Shown here in pieces: positions 18,011 to 26,482 of a DNA stretch of 64,000 nucleotides (position 1 is its first letter; each line of letters starts with the position of its first letter). Both the position numbers and the translations under genes were made by a program. Source of the stretch: ZC4RG25 sp023428365. GTDB taxonomy: Bacteria > Pseudomonadota > Alphaproteobacteria > Rhizobiales > Hyphomicrobiaceae. The notes beneath the pieces are model-generated. The model did not search any database. It saw only the letters and a program-made list of their open reading frames with translations, and was not told the origin of the DNA. The stretch covers positions 306,131 to 370,130 of the forward strand of contig JBNOAI010000005.1 of assembly GCA_050283925.1 (NCBI GenBank). The letters are read 5' to 3'.

Positions 18011-18037
18011 AAAAAACGGGCCTCCAAAGGAGGCCCG
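18011..18037 (-). terminator. Rho-independent terminator of phnWAY operon
   Basis: A perfect 9-bp stem (CGGGCCTCC / GGAGGCCCG) with a 3-nt loop at 18017-18037, followed on the minus strand by six T residues. It lies 124 bp beyond the phnY stop and before aepX. The remaining bases of the 352-bp gap between aepX and phnY hold no gene that I can support. Confidence 0.9.
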
Positions 18038-18160
18038 TCGGGAATTGCACTACTTGCATAATCGGGCGGCGCGCTGCCTTGCAGATGTGCAGAAACAGGA
18101 ACTCCAAAAGCGTCATTGAGCGCCCTTCAATCTCTGAGTGTCTGCGCCGACCCCGCATCC

Positions 18161-19627
18161 TTATCCGTGCGGCCAGGGCAGCGAATAGGTTTTGACATTG
18201 GTATAGCTTTTCATCGCTTCCCAGACGCCTTCCTTATAGCCGAGACCGGAATCCTTGATGCCACCGAATGGCGACAGCTCGATGCGATAGCCCGGGACTT
18301 CCCAGATATTCACCGTACCGACGTTCAGTTCGTTAACGAAGCGCGTGATGTAGTCCAGCCGGTTGGTACAAACGCCGGATGACAAGCCGAACGCGGTCGA
18401 ATTGGAAATGCGGATGACATCGTCGATGTTGTTCGGGCAGCGGATGATCGGCACGACAGGCCCGAACGTCTCCTCCTTAACCAGCTCACAGGTATACGGG
18501 ATGTGATCCACGACCGTGACCGGAAACAGCGCGCCCTTGCGGTCATTGCCATGGAGAAGCTTCGCGCCTTTGGAGACAGCATCGTTGACCCGCGACTCGA
18601 ATTCGATCGCGGCGCGTTCATGGATCACGGTTCCCACGTCCGTATTCGGATCCATCGGATCACCGGACTTCAGTTTCTTGGCTTTCGTCAGTACTTTTTC
18701 GGCAAACGCATCGGCAACCGCCTCAACCACCAATATCCGCTTCACTGCCGTACAGCGTTGACCGGAGTTTTTGGTCGCGCCCTGAACGGCCAGTTCCGCC
18801 GCCTTGTCGAGATCGGCATCCTCCATGACGATCAGCGGATCGTTGCCGCCAAGTTCAAGGATAATGCGCTTGTAGCCAGCTTTATCGGCGATGTACTTGC
18901 CCACCCTCACACTGCCGGTAAACGTAACGATGTCGGCGCGCGGATCGGTGATCATCGCATCGCCCATCGTGCGCGGATTGCCGGTGACGATGGACAGCAT
19001 TTCTGGCGGCAGACCGGCTTCATATAGGATATCGGCCAGCAGCAGCGCGGTCAGCGGTGTCAGCTCGGTCGGTTTGGCGACGACGCGGTTGTTGGTCGCG
19101 ATCGCCGGCGCAATCTTGTGGCTGATCATGTTCAGCGGATGATTGAACGGCGTGATCGCCGAAATGCAGCCCAGCACCGGTTCGCGCGAGGTATAGATGC
19201 GCCGCGCCTTGCCGTGCGGGGTGATATCGCAGGCATAGATTTCGCTGTCGTCGCGGATCGCCATCTGCCCGGCGAGCAGATAGACGTCATAAGCGCGGCC
19301 CACCTCGTACAGCGAATCCTTCAGGCAAAGCCCGGATTCCGCCGTGATCAGATGCGCGATCTCCTCGCGGCGAGACGCAAGGATTTCAGCCGTCCGTGTC
19401 AGGATTTTCTGCCGGTCATAACGGGTCAGCTTCGACTTGTAGTCATTACCGATCCGGAAGGCCTCAGCCACCTGCGCGGGGCTGGCGGCTGGCACTGTCC
19501 CGACGACCTCACCCGTATAGGGATTGAAGACCTCGACGCGCTCATCGGCATCCACCAGCTTGCCGGCGATGCGCATCTTTTCGTGCTTAGCCGTGGGCAG
19601 TATCGGCGCTCTGACCTTTTCCTGCAT
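18161..19627 (-). CDS. phnY: Phosphonoacetaldehyde dehydrogenase PhnY
   Basis: NAD-dependent aldehyde dehydrogenase of 488 residues that oxidises phosphonoacetaldehyde to phosphonoacetate. Catalytic Cys292 (NSGQRCTA) and general-base Glu258 (LELGGND) are present, the Cys position agreeing with the Sinorhizobium PhnY numbering within one residue. GGAGAG precedes the ATG. It is the last gene of phnW-phnA-phnY, 27 bp after phnA, and a terminator follows. Together with PhnA it forms the oxidative branch of AEP breakdown instead of the PhnX phosphonatase, and no phnX is present in the window. Confidence 0.92.
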   Translation of the reverse strand: MQEKVRAPILPTAKHEKMRIAGKLVDADERVEVFNPYTGEVVGTVPAASPAQVAEAFRIGNDYKSKLTRYDRQKILTRTAEILASRREEIAHLITAESGLCLKDSLYEVGRAYDVYLLAGQMAIRDDSEIYACDITPHGKARRIYTSREPVLGCISAITPFNHPLNMISHKIAPAIATNNRVVAKPTELTPLTALLLADILYEAGLPPEMLSIVTGNPRTMGDAMITDPRADIVTFTGSVRVGKYIADKAGYKRIILELGGNDPLIVMEDADLDKAAELAVQGATKNSGQRCTAVKRILVVEAVADAFAEKVLTKAKKLKSGDPMDPNTDVGTVIHERAAIEFESRVNDAVSKGAKLLHGNDRKGALFPVTVVDHIPYTCELVKEETFGPVVPIIRCPNNIDDVIRISNSTAFGLSSGVCTNRLDYITRFVNELNVGTVNIWEVPGYRIELSPFGGIKDSGLGYKEGVWEAMKSYTNVKTYSLPWPHG

Positions 19628-19654
19628 CGTAGGCTCTCCGTTGGGCCGCAGTTC

Positions 19655-20905
19655 TCAGACTACGTGATTGAGGGCGACGTCAAAAACGTCGAAATTCCGC
19701 AGCTTCCGGTGAGCCGGAAGCTGAATTTTGCGATTGGAAATCATCGGCACGAGCTGCTCGGTACGCCCACCATGCGAGCGCAGCGGCTCATCGAGGCCCG
19801 ACAGGTCATGCTTCTCAGGCGCAGTGCCGAGAACCTTGTTGCGGGTCGAAAGCACCACGATGTCGCCGATGCGGTCCGGCGGAAGCTCGAACTGCTCGCA
19901 CGCAACCGCGCGGCTGCATGCAGTTTCGATGCCGTCCACTTTCCAGAGCTTGTCAAGCAGCCCCGGCACCATTGATTCATTGGGCACATGAACCGTCGCG
20001 AACGATCCCAGCGCACCGTGATGGGCGACGTAAGGATCGGTGATCGGCAGGATCACCCGCGCAACGCCCTTGCCGAGCCATTCGTCAAACAGGGTCTGCA
20101 GGTAAATGACATCCGGTGAGCCGTCGGCCAGATGCTTGTTGTTCATCCCGTGATCGGCGGTCGCGACGATGATGGCGCCAGCCTTGTCCAGCTCGGCGAG
20201 ATAACCATCGATCATGGCGTAGAAGTCGTTGGCGATCTGCGTGCCGGGCCCGGCTTTGTGCTGGATGTAGTCGGTAGTGGACAGATACATCAGGTCGGGG
20301 CGGAATGTGTTCATCAGCTTGACGCCCGCGGCGAAGATGAACTCCGACAGTCCGGCAGAGTAGACATCCGGAACCGGCTTGCCGACGAACTCCAGCACGT
20401 TGTCGATGCCGTTATCTGTCTTGGTCGCCTTGTCCGCCTTTTCCGAGGAAAACGCGATCGCACGGCCCGATGAATAGTCGAGGCCGTTGGACAGCAGCAG
20501 TCGCAGCTTATCCTTAGCCGTCACCATAGCGACCTTGGCACCTGCGTCGTGGAACGCCCTCAGGATGGTCGGCGCACGCAGAAACTTCGGGTCGTTCATC
20601 ATCACTTCGATCTGGGCGGCTTCGTCCCAGAAGAAGTTGCCCGCGATACCGTGAATGGCAGGAGGGCGGCCGGTGATGATCGAGAGGTTGTTCGGATTGG
20701 TGAAGCTCGGGATGACGCTATCGGCGAGCAGATTGGCGCCGTCCTTCATGAAGCGCGCGAATGTCGGCGCCCGCCCGGCCTTGATCGTTTCCTCAATGTA
20801 ACCCGGCTCCGAACCGTCGAGGCAAATGACGACAGTCGGCGCACGCGGAAAGCTGTAATTGCGGCCGTTGCAGACGACCTGATTGGCCGCGCGATTGGCA
20901 TTCAT
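19655..20905 (-). CDS. phnA: Phosphonoacetate hydrolase PhnA
   Basis: Alkaline-phosphatase-superfamily hydrolase, 416 residues, that cleaves the C-P bond of phosphonoacetate to acetate and phosphate with two zinc ions. The first metal ligand Asp30 (VICLDGSEP), the nucleophile Thr69 (SFTNPNN) and the later metal ligands in ATADHGMNNK and in VAHHGALG are visible. The start has AGGAGAA upstream. It lies 13 bp after phnW and 27 bp before phnY, so it is a middle gene of the phnWAY operon. The Thr nucleophile rather than Ser agrees with characterised PhnA enzymes. Confidence 0.94.
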   Translation of the reverse strand: MNANRAANQVVCNGRNYSFPRAPTVVICLDGSEPGYIEETIKAGRAPTFARFMKDGANLLADSVIPSFTNPNNLSIITGRPPAIHGIAGNFFWDEAAQIEVMMNDPKFLRAPTILRAFHDAGAKVAMVTAKDKLRLLLSNGLDYSSGRAIAFSSEKADKATKTDNGIDNVLEFVGKPVPDVYSAGLSEFIFAAGVKLMNTFRPDLMYLSTTDYIQHKAGPGTQIANDFYAMIDGYLAELDKAGAIIVATADHGMNNKHLADGSPDVIYLQTLFDEWLGKGVARVILPITDPYVAHHGALGSFATVHVPNESMVPGLLDKLWKVDGIETACSRAVACEQFELPPDRIGDIVVLSTRNKVLGTAPEKHDLSGLDEPLRSHGGRTEQLVPMISNRKIQLPAHRKLRNFDVFDVALNHVV

Positions 20906-20918
20906 CGTTTGAATTCTC

Positions 20919-22061
20919 CTAAGCAGCCGATTTCAGGCTGGAAACACCCATCTCAGCAAGGACGTCCTGGATCGCCGCCAAGGCGCCGCGCATATGGTCG
21001 GCGTTCAGCCGCCCGATGCAGCCGATGCGGAAGCTGTCAGCCACCGTCAGCTTGCCCGGATAGATGACGTAGCCGCGATCTTTCAGCGAGTCGTAGAACG
21101 TCTGGAAAACGAACTTATCGTCCTTCGGCATATGGAAGGTGACAATGATCGGTGCCTGCAGCTTCTCTGGCAGCAGCGGCTTGAACCCCATCGCCTTCAT
21201 GCCGTCGATCAGCACCCGGCAGTTCTCCGCATAGCGCTTTCCGCGTCCGGGCTGGCTGCCTTCGGCCTGGAACTCCTTCAGCGCCTGGTGGAACGACACG
21301 ATGACGTGGATCGGCGGCGTGAAGCGATACTGGCCGGTCTTGACGAAGTTCTGCCACTGATCGTGCAGGTCGAGCACCAAGGTGGTGGCATTACCTTTGG
21401 TTTCAGCCAGCGCCTCGGTGCGTGCGATGACGAAGCCAAGGCCCGGCACGCCTTCGATGCACTTGTTGGAGGAGGCGGAGACGGCATCGAAACTTACAAC
21501 CTTCGCATCCAGCGGCATGGCTCCGAACGCACTCATGGAGTCGATCAGCAGGCGGCGGCCATGCTTTGCGGCCAGAGCACCGATCTCGACGACCGGATTG
21601 AGAATGCCGCTGGTCGTCTCACAATGGACCGTGAAAACGTGCGTGATCGATTTGTCGGCCGCGAGGATACGATCGACCTCTGCGAGATCCGGGGGCGTAT
21701 CCTCGGGAGTCTCGTGGACGACCACGGCGCGGCGAGCGATATCGCAAATCTTCTTGGCGCGATGACCATAGGCGCCGTTGATCAGCAGCAGCACTTTGCC
21801 GTTTGGCGGAATGAACGTCGTCAGCATCGCCTCGACGGCGAACGTGCCCGAGCCCTGCATCGGAACCGTGACGTGGGTACCGGTCGCATTCACGACCGCC
21901 GGCAGCCCCTCCAACACTTCCTTGTTGATCCGCAGAAACGTGGCGTCGCGAGACCCCCAATCGTGGACCATCACCTCTTTGACCGACTTGGCCGTGGTCA
22001 GCGGGCCCGGCGTCAACAGCAGCGGATCCCCGGTCTCCGACACAGCGCGTTTGCCAACCAT
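20919..22061 (-). CDS. phnW: 2-aminoethylphosphonate:pyruvate transaminase PhnW
   Basis: Fold-type I PLP aminotransferase, 380 residues, that converts AEP and pyruvate to phosphonoacetaldehyde and alanine. The N-terminal LLLTPGPLTT block and PLP lysine (K200 in SASSNKCIEG) are typical. I place the start at 22061, with GGAGAAGG upstream; an open frame extending to 22181 would cover the regulator's start and is rejected. First gene of phnWAY, divergent from a LysR gene with about 105 bp between starts, a gap that holds A/T-rich palindromes. Confidence 0.94.
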   Translation of the reverse strand: MVGKRAVSETGDPLLLTPGPLTTAKSVKEVMVHDWGSRDATFLRINKEVLEGLPAVVNATGTHVTVPMQGSGTFAVEAMLTTFIPPNGKVLLLINGAYGHRAKKICDIARRAVVVHETPEDTPPDLAEVDRILAADKSITHVFTVHCETTSGILNPVVEIGALAAKHGRRLLIDSMSAFGAMPLDAKVVSFDAVSASSNKCIEGVPGLGFVIARTEALAETKGNATTLVLDLHDQWQNFVKTGQYRFTPPIHVIVSFHQALKEFQAEGSQPGRGKRYAENCRVLIDGMKAMGFKPLLPEKLQAPIIVTFHMPKDDKFVFQTFYDSLKDRGYVIYPGKLTVADSFRIGCIGRLNADHMRGALAAIQDVLAEMGVSSLKSAA

Positions 22062-22116
22062 GATGGCCTTCTCCAGTCCCTGTTCAGAAGTGACGGATGC
22101 GGACACTAGCGATCTC

Positions 22117-22168
22117 GTATATATTGATCCAATATACATCTTCGATTGAAGATATAGATTGTATCTAT
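22117..22168. promoter_or_regulatory. Candidate LysR operator/promoter between phnW and its regulator
   Basis: Two inverted repeats lie in an A/T-rich stretch: GTATAT-N9-ATATAC (22117-22137) and ATAGAT-TGT-ATCTAT (22154-22168). The second covers the A and T of the regulator's ATG. This is the usual place for a LysR activator to bind and to autoregulate. No clear Shine-Dalgarno precedes the regulator's ATG. Confidence 0.55.
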
Positions 22169-23078
22169 GAATCTGAACCACGTACTAGCCTTTCATAAAG
22201 TAGCAGCCGCCGGGAGCTTCACGGTCGCGTCGCGGCTTGGCGGGGTGAGCCAGCCTACCCTTTCCGCCCAGGTTCGCGCGCTCGAACGGACAGCGGGAGT
22301 TCCGCTATTGGAGCGCGGCGGGCGTGGCATCCGGCTGACCGCCGCTGGCCAAGAGCTGTTCGGTGCGACCCGAAAGCTGGCCGAAGCCATGGATGAAGTG
22401 GGCCGCGTGCTGGCTTCCAGCCGCGTCCCGGCTCGGGGGCATCTGCGCATTGCCGCCGATAGCGCCGTCCATGTTCTTCCCGTTCTGGCTGAGTTGAAGA
22501 AGGGCTCCGCACCGGTCAGCTTCTCACTGCACATCGATAATTCCGCCGCGGTCATGGCGCGCGTCCTGTCCGACGACGCCGACCTCGGCATCATGGCGCG
22601 GGCGACCACTGATCCTCGATTGTTCGCCCTGAAAATCCGCGAGGACCGCCTCGTCCTGCTCGTTCCCACCAAGGATCCCCTCGCCCAGCGCAAGCGGCTC
22701 AAGCTTGCAGATCTGTCCGGACGAGATCTCGTCATCCGTGAACGTGGCTCGATTACTCGCGAGGTGGCGGAGGCCCAGCTCAAGACGTCGGGCGTCAGAA
22801 CCGGACAGGTTTTCGACGTTGCAACGCGAGAAGCGGTCAATGAAGCCGTCGCATCGGGATTCGGCATCGGCCTCGCATTTGCCAGCGAAGTTGGACGTGA
22901 TCCGCGCATGGTCGCGGTGCCCATTCGCGGCGCCGACGTGTCCGTCGCGGAGTACGCAATCTGCCTCTCGGAGCGCCGCGGTTTGGGTTCCATCGGGCGC
23001 TTCCTGGAAGCTGCCAGACGACTTGCTCAAAGGAGCCGCTGGATTTCCGAACAAGACAAATCCGGATCAAAAACGTGA
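22167..23078 (+). CDS. phnR: LysR-family regulator of AEP catabolism
   Basis: A 303-residue LysR protein: N-terminal winged helix-turn-helix (residues 1-60, with ASRLGGVSQPTLSAQVRALE as the recognition part) and a periplasmic-binding-like effector domain (90-295). It is divergent from phnW, the standard arrangement for the AEP-associated LysR subfamily, so it most likely activates phnWAY in response to AEP. The ATG at 22167 sits in an inverted repeat and lacks a good Shine-Dalgarno, which suggests a leaderless or weakly translated, autoregulated message. The gene symbol follows usage in related clusters and is not proven here. Confidence 0.85.
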   Translation: MNLNHVLAFHKVAAAGSFTVASRLGGVSQPTLSAQVRALERTAGVPLLERGGRGIRLTAAGQELFGATRKLAEAMDEVGRVLASSRVPARGHLRIAADSAVHVLPVLAELKKGSAPVSFSLHIDNSAAVMARVLSDDADLGIMARATTDPRLFALKIREDRLVLLVPTKDPLAQRKRLKLADLSGRDLVIRERGSITREVAEAQLKTSGVRTGQVFDVATREAVNEAVASGFGIGLAFASEVGRDPRMVAVPIRGADVSVAEYAICLSERRGLGSIGRFLEAARRLAQRSRWISEQDKSGSKT

Positions 23079-23106
23079 CTTCTGTGTTTAATCAATTGCG
23101 CTTAAG

Positions 23107-23124
23107 TTGTCACAAAACTGTCGT
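23107..23124 (+). promoter_or_regulatory. Pho-box-like PhoB binding site
   Basis: TTGTCAC-AAAA-CTGTCGT has 7-4-7 spacing and sits about 60 bp upstream of the Na/Pi cotransporter start, in the same orientation. Five or more of the seven positions of each half match the PhoB consensus. Confidence 0.6.
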
Positions 23125-23183
23125 AGTCTGGGACGCTTCTGATTCGCCGTGCGTATGCGCGCATCTGGGAGAAGACGAAGAAA

Positions 23184-24902
23184 ATGGCCGGTAGCGAGCT
23201 ACTGCTGACGCTGTTGGGAGGCGTTGCCCTGCTGCTGTGGGGCGTGCGCATGGTCCGGACCGGGCTAACACGCGCGTTCGGCGCTCCACTGCGCGCGCTC
23301 CTCAGCCGCGCCTCGCGCAACCGCGTGACGGCGTTCGGCGCCGGCGTCGGTGCTGCGGGGATCCTGCAGAGCGCGACGGCAACGGCTCTTCTCCTCGCTT
23401 CTTTCGCCGGACGTGGTCTCGTGACATTGCCGGTCGCCCTCGCGATCATGCTGGGAGCTGACGTCGGCACGACGCTCGTGGCGCAGATCTTCGCCTTCGA
23501 TATCAAGTGGCTGTGGTCAGCCGCGATGATTACCGGCGTCGTGATCTTCAGTATCTCCGACAGCGATCGCGCAAAAAGCATTGGCCGCATTTCCATCGGT
23601 CTCGCCTTGGTGCTGCTGGCGCTGACCGTTCTCGGAACGGTTTCCGGCGCATTGCGTGAAAGCCCGACCGTCGCCATGGTCCTGTCGGCGCTAGGCACGG
23701 AGCCAACCATTGCCGTACTGGTCGCCGCGATCCTGACGTGGGTCGCACACTCCAGCCTCGCCGTCGTGCTGTTCATTCTGTCGCTCGCGATGAGCGGTGC
23801 CGTTGCCCCTGTCCTCGCCCTCGCCTTGGTTCTCGGCGCGAATGTCGGTGGTGCGATCTCGCCTCTGACGGCTCTCACCGGCGCACCGGTCGCCGCCCGC
23901 CGCGTCCCTCTCGGCAACCTGATCGCCCGCGGTGTTGTGGCGATAGCGATGATTCCCTTGCTTGGCTGGGCGGTCACGCTGCTCGGGAACATCAGCGCCG
24001 ATCCCGCACGCTTGGTGCTGAATTTCCACACCGCATTCAACATCGTTGTCGCATTGGTCTTCCTGCCGCTGCTGACCCCGCTGACAAAGCTCGTCACCTG
24101 GATCCTGCCGCCACCGGTTCAGGCGCCCGACCGCGCCGTTGCCCAGCATCTGGAGCCGGCGGTGCTCGACACGCCGTCGGAGGCGCTAGGCTGCGCGATG
24201 CGAGAGACGCTGCACGTCGGCGATATCGTGCTGGAGATGCTACGCAAGTCGTTGCCCGCCATCGAAGGCAGCGACATGAAGATCGTCAAGGAGCTGGAAA
24301 AGGCCGACGACGACGTCGACGCTCTCTACGAGGCGATCAAGCTGTATCTGATCCGGACCTCCAAATCGAACATGAGCGATGAGGAATCGCGCCGTTACGT
24401 CGAGATCCTGACGTTCACCACCAACCTGGAACACGTCGGCGACATCATCGACAAAAACCTGATGGAGCTTGCCTCCAAGAAGATCAAGAAGCGCTACTCC
24501 TTCTCACCGGAAGGGCTTGCCGAACTGAAGCGATTCCATGGCCAGGTGATCGACAACATGCGCCTCGCGCTGAATGTTTTCGCGACACGCGATGTCACGC
24601 TCGCCCGACGCCTCCTGCAGGTCAAAACCACGATGCGTGCCAAGGAATTCGAGGCCGCCGACCGTCATTTCGAGCGCCTGAAGCAGGGTCGCGCGGAGTC
24701 AATCGAGACCAGCTCTATCCACCTCGACATCATCCGCGACCTGAAGCGCATCAACTCGCATCTCACGTCCGTGGCTTACCCCATCCTCGAAGCAGCCGGA
24801 GAGTTGCGCGACAGTCGCCTGCGCGAGGGCAAGCGCAGCGAAACACCCGATGCACCTGGCGATGCGGTGCTGTTCAGCCCCGCTGCCGGAGGCAAGGCCT
24901 GA
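23184..24902 (+). CDS. Na+/phosphate cotransporter family protein with PhoU-like tail
   Basis: A 572-residue inner-membrane protein with two Na/Pi-cotransporter repeats: the QSATATA motif (GILQSATATALLLASF, near residue 54) and a second AHSSLAVVLF motif near residue 190, about nine hydrophobic segments in total. From about residue 330 a soluble, helical PhoU-like domain follows (KELEKADDDVDALYEAI). This fusion is the common NptA-type arrangement in bacteria. It lies just after the phnR gene with a Pho-box-like site in front, so it probably moves phosphate liberated by PhnA, or scavenges it, under phosphate control. Direction of transport cannot be told from sequence. Confidence 0.88.
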   Translation: MAGSELLLTLLGGVALLLWGVRMVRTGLTRAFGAPLRALLSRASRNRVTAFGAGVGAAGILQSATATALLLASFAGRGLVTLPVALAIMLGADVGTTLVAQIFAFDIKWLWSAAMITGVVIFSISDSDRAKSIGRISIGLALVLLALTVLGTVSGALRESPTVAMVLSALGTEPTIAVLVAAILTWVAHSSLAVVLFILSLAMSGAVAPVLALALVLGANVGGAISPLTALTGAPVAARRVPLGNLIARGVVAIAMIPLLGWAVTLLGNISADPARLVLNFHTAFNIVVALVFLPLLTPLTKLVTWILPPPVQAPDRAVAQHLEPAVLDTPSEALGCAMRETLHVGDIVLEMLRKSLPAIEGSDMKIVKELEKADDDVDALYEAIKLYLIRTSKSNMSDEESRRYVEILTFTTNLEHVGDIIDKNLMELASKKIKKRYSFSPEGLAELKRFHGQVIDNMRLALNVFATRDVTLARRLLQVKTTMRAKEFEAADRHFERLKQGRAESIETSSIHLDIIRDLKRINSHLTSVAYPILEAAGELRDSRLREGKRSETPDAPGDAVLFSPAAGGKA

Positions 24903-24911
24903 CGCCGTCGA

Positions 24912-25760
24912 TCAGTGGACCCGCAGCAGCACGAGCCCTGCGACCACGACGCAACCAGCGAGGATGCGGACGACATTAATCGGTTCGCGCAGGAACAGGA
25001 CGCCGATCAGAGCTGCAAACAGCACACTGGTTTCGCGCAGCGCCGCCACCAGCGCGATGGGTGCAACCGTCATCGCCCAGATCGCAATGGCGTAAGCGGC
25101 GAGTGACATGGCGCCACCAGCCAGGATGAGCGGCCAGGAACTCTTGGTGCCCTCGATCATCTTCTGCGGCACGCGAATGAATCCGAAGATCAGCATCGCC
25201 ACACCGTCGACAATGAACAGCCACACGATATAGGGCAGCGGCGACGGACCGATCCGCGCACCCGTTCCATCAACGACGCTGTAGCCTGCAATCGTCACGG
25301 CCGTCAGCAGCGCAAATCCGATGGAGCGGCCTTGAAAGCGCGCAAGGTCGGCGCCACCACGCTTCAGCGACAGAGCCATAATTCCCATCGCCAGCAAGAG
25401 GATTCCCAGCCACCCTTGCAATCCGAGCGGTTCGCCGAGCCCGATTGTCGCCACCAGAGCCGTGATGAGCGGAGCGGTGCCACGCGCAATCGGATACACC
25501 TGCGACAAGTCGCCGAACCGATAGGCTTCAGCCAGCGCGACGTAGTACGCGAGGTGGATGAGCATCGACAGGAAGATGAAGGTCCAAGCCTCGCGCTCCG
25601 GCACATCGATGAAGAAGGCAATCGGAGCCACAACAATGCCGCTGGCCACCGCGATCAGCGCCATCGCCGTGAACGGATCGAGCTTGACCTTTAGCAGGGC
25701 GTTCCACCCCGCATGACAGGCCGCGGCAGCCAGCACCGCCATGAATACGAACGCATCCAT
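24912..25760 (-). CDS. EamA/DMT-family transporter
   Basis: A 282-residue protein with ten hydrophobic segments in two EamA halves (about 1-140 and 145-282), the drug/metabolite transporter fold. GGGGAG precedes the ATG. It converges with the Na/Pi gene, 9 bp between stops. Members of this family export amino acids, amines or drugs; here a metabolite of aminophosphonate breakdown is possible, but nothing in the sequence identifies the cargo. Confidence 0.85.
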   Translation of the reverse strand: MDAFVFMAVLAAAACHAGWNALLKVKLDPFTAMALIAVASGIVVAPIAFFIDVPEREAWTFIFLSMLIHLAYYVALAEAYRFGDLSQVYPIARGTAPLITALVATIGLGEPLGLQGWLGILLLAMGIMALSLKRGGADLARFQGRSIGFALLTAVTIAGYSVVDGTGARIGPSPLPYIVWLFIVDGVAMLIFGFIRVPQKMIEGTKSSWPLILAGGAMSLAAYAIAIWAMTVAPIALVAALRETSVLFAALIGVLFLREPINVVRILAGCVVVAGLVLLRVH

Positions 25761-25910
25761 GGACTAGCTCCCCACGTGAAGCGGGCACGCACCCTGCCCT
25801 ATAGAGCTCAGCGCAGAGGCGTCACCGTCTCGCCAAATGAAGCGCGGCCGGACATGCTCGGTCATTGGATTTTCCGCTGGTCGGAACTTGCCGCGGTAGT
25901 CCTAGCGGAA

Positions 25911-25928
25911 CTGACACAAAACTGTCAT
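25911..25928 (+). promoter_or_regulatory. Pho-box-like site without an obvious target gene
   Basis: CTGACAC-AAAA-CTGTCAT, 7-4-7 spacing, is the best Pho-box match of the three. It points rightwards toward the tRNA-Asn at 26053, while the nearest protein gene (EamA, starting at 25760) runs the other way. It may control EamA from the opposite strand, an unseen RNA, or be a leftover of a displaced gene. Confidence 0.5.
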
Positions 25929-26052
25929 CAACTTACGGGCACGCGTCTGTGCACACGAGGGTTTCGCATTTCGCAGCAACAGATGTGACGCAGGGGCTAG
26001 CAGGGCCGGATGGTTTCTGCTAATAGCCCGGCACAAGATGGTCTCCGGCTGA

Positions 26053-26127
26053 TCCGCGGTAGCTCAGCGGTAGAGCAACCGGCTGTTAACCGGTTGGTCG
26101 TAGGTTCGAATCCTACCCGCGGAGCCA
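26053..26127 (+). tRNA. tRNA-Asn (anticodon GTT)
   Basis: Cloverleaf of 72 nt plus encoded CCA. Acceptor stem TCCGCGG/CCGCGGA, discriminator G, anticodon loop CTGTTAA giving GTT, and T-arm GGTTCGAATCC are all present. The gene borders a lower-GC islet on its 3' side, and tRNA 3' ends are common integration sites, though I see no integrase in the next few kilobases. Confidence 0.97.
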
Positions 26128-26299
26128 TCTTTTTCAATGACTTAGCAAAACGGGCCAACGCCCAGAAAGGCGCTGGGGTTCCACTGGGGTTCCAAATGTG
26201 CACGACTATGCCTGCCGCAAGCGATGCGCTGGCCGCCCCAGAACTCGTCGAGTCCGTACTTCAAAACACAATTGCCTGCGCCAGCGCGAAGGTGAGGGG

Positions 26300-26342
26300 G
26301 GACGTTGTTGCGACCATGTCCTGACACGGTCGCGAGGGCGCC
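26300..26342. repeat. Two GTCGCGAC-type palindromic repeats
   Basis: Two imperfect palindromes, 26300-26321 (GGACGTTG...CATGTCC) and 26323-26342 (GACACGGTCGCGAGGGCGCC), of the same family as the cluster at 28.3-28.9 kb. They lie between the tRNA and the cytidylyltransferase gene. Confidence 0.5.
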
Positions 26343-26482
26343 GCTGTCAGCGGATACCAGCGGCGGAAGCGGGTCACGAGGACTCTGGGAGACGCCAGCG
26401 AGTGGCGACACAAGCAGCTTGCCGATTGACAGGTAGCTGATCATAATTGTGCGTACACACCGCCTAGCTCGGTCGAACGGTC

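Noticed and set aside
18161..22061. phnX (phosphonatase) as the alternative AEP route
   Set aside because: No haloacid-dehalogenase-type phnX is present; the dehydrogenase plus hydrolase (phnY, phnA) branch is complete.
22062..22181. Longer N-terminus for PhnW starting at 22181
   Set aside because: It would overlap the divergent regulator's coding start and lacks a ribosome site; the ATG at 22061 has GGAGAAGG and matches the family length.
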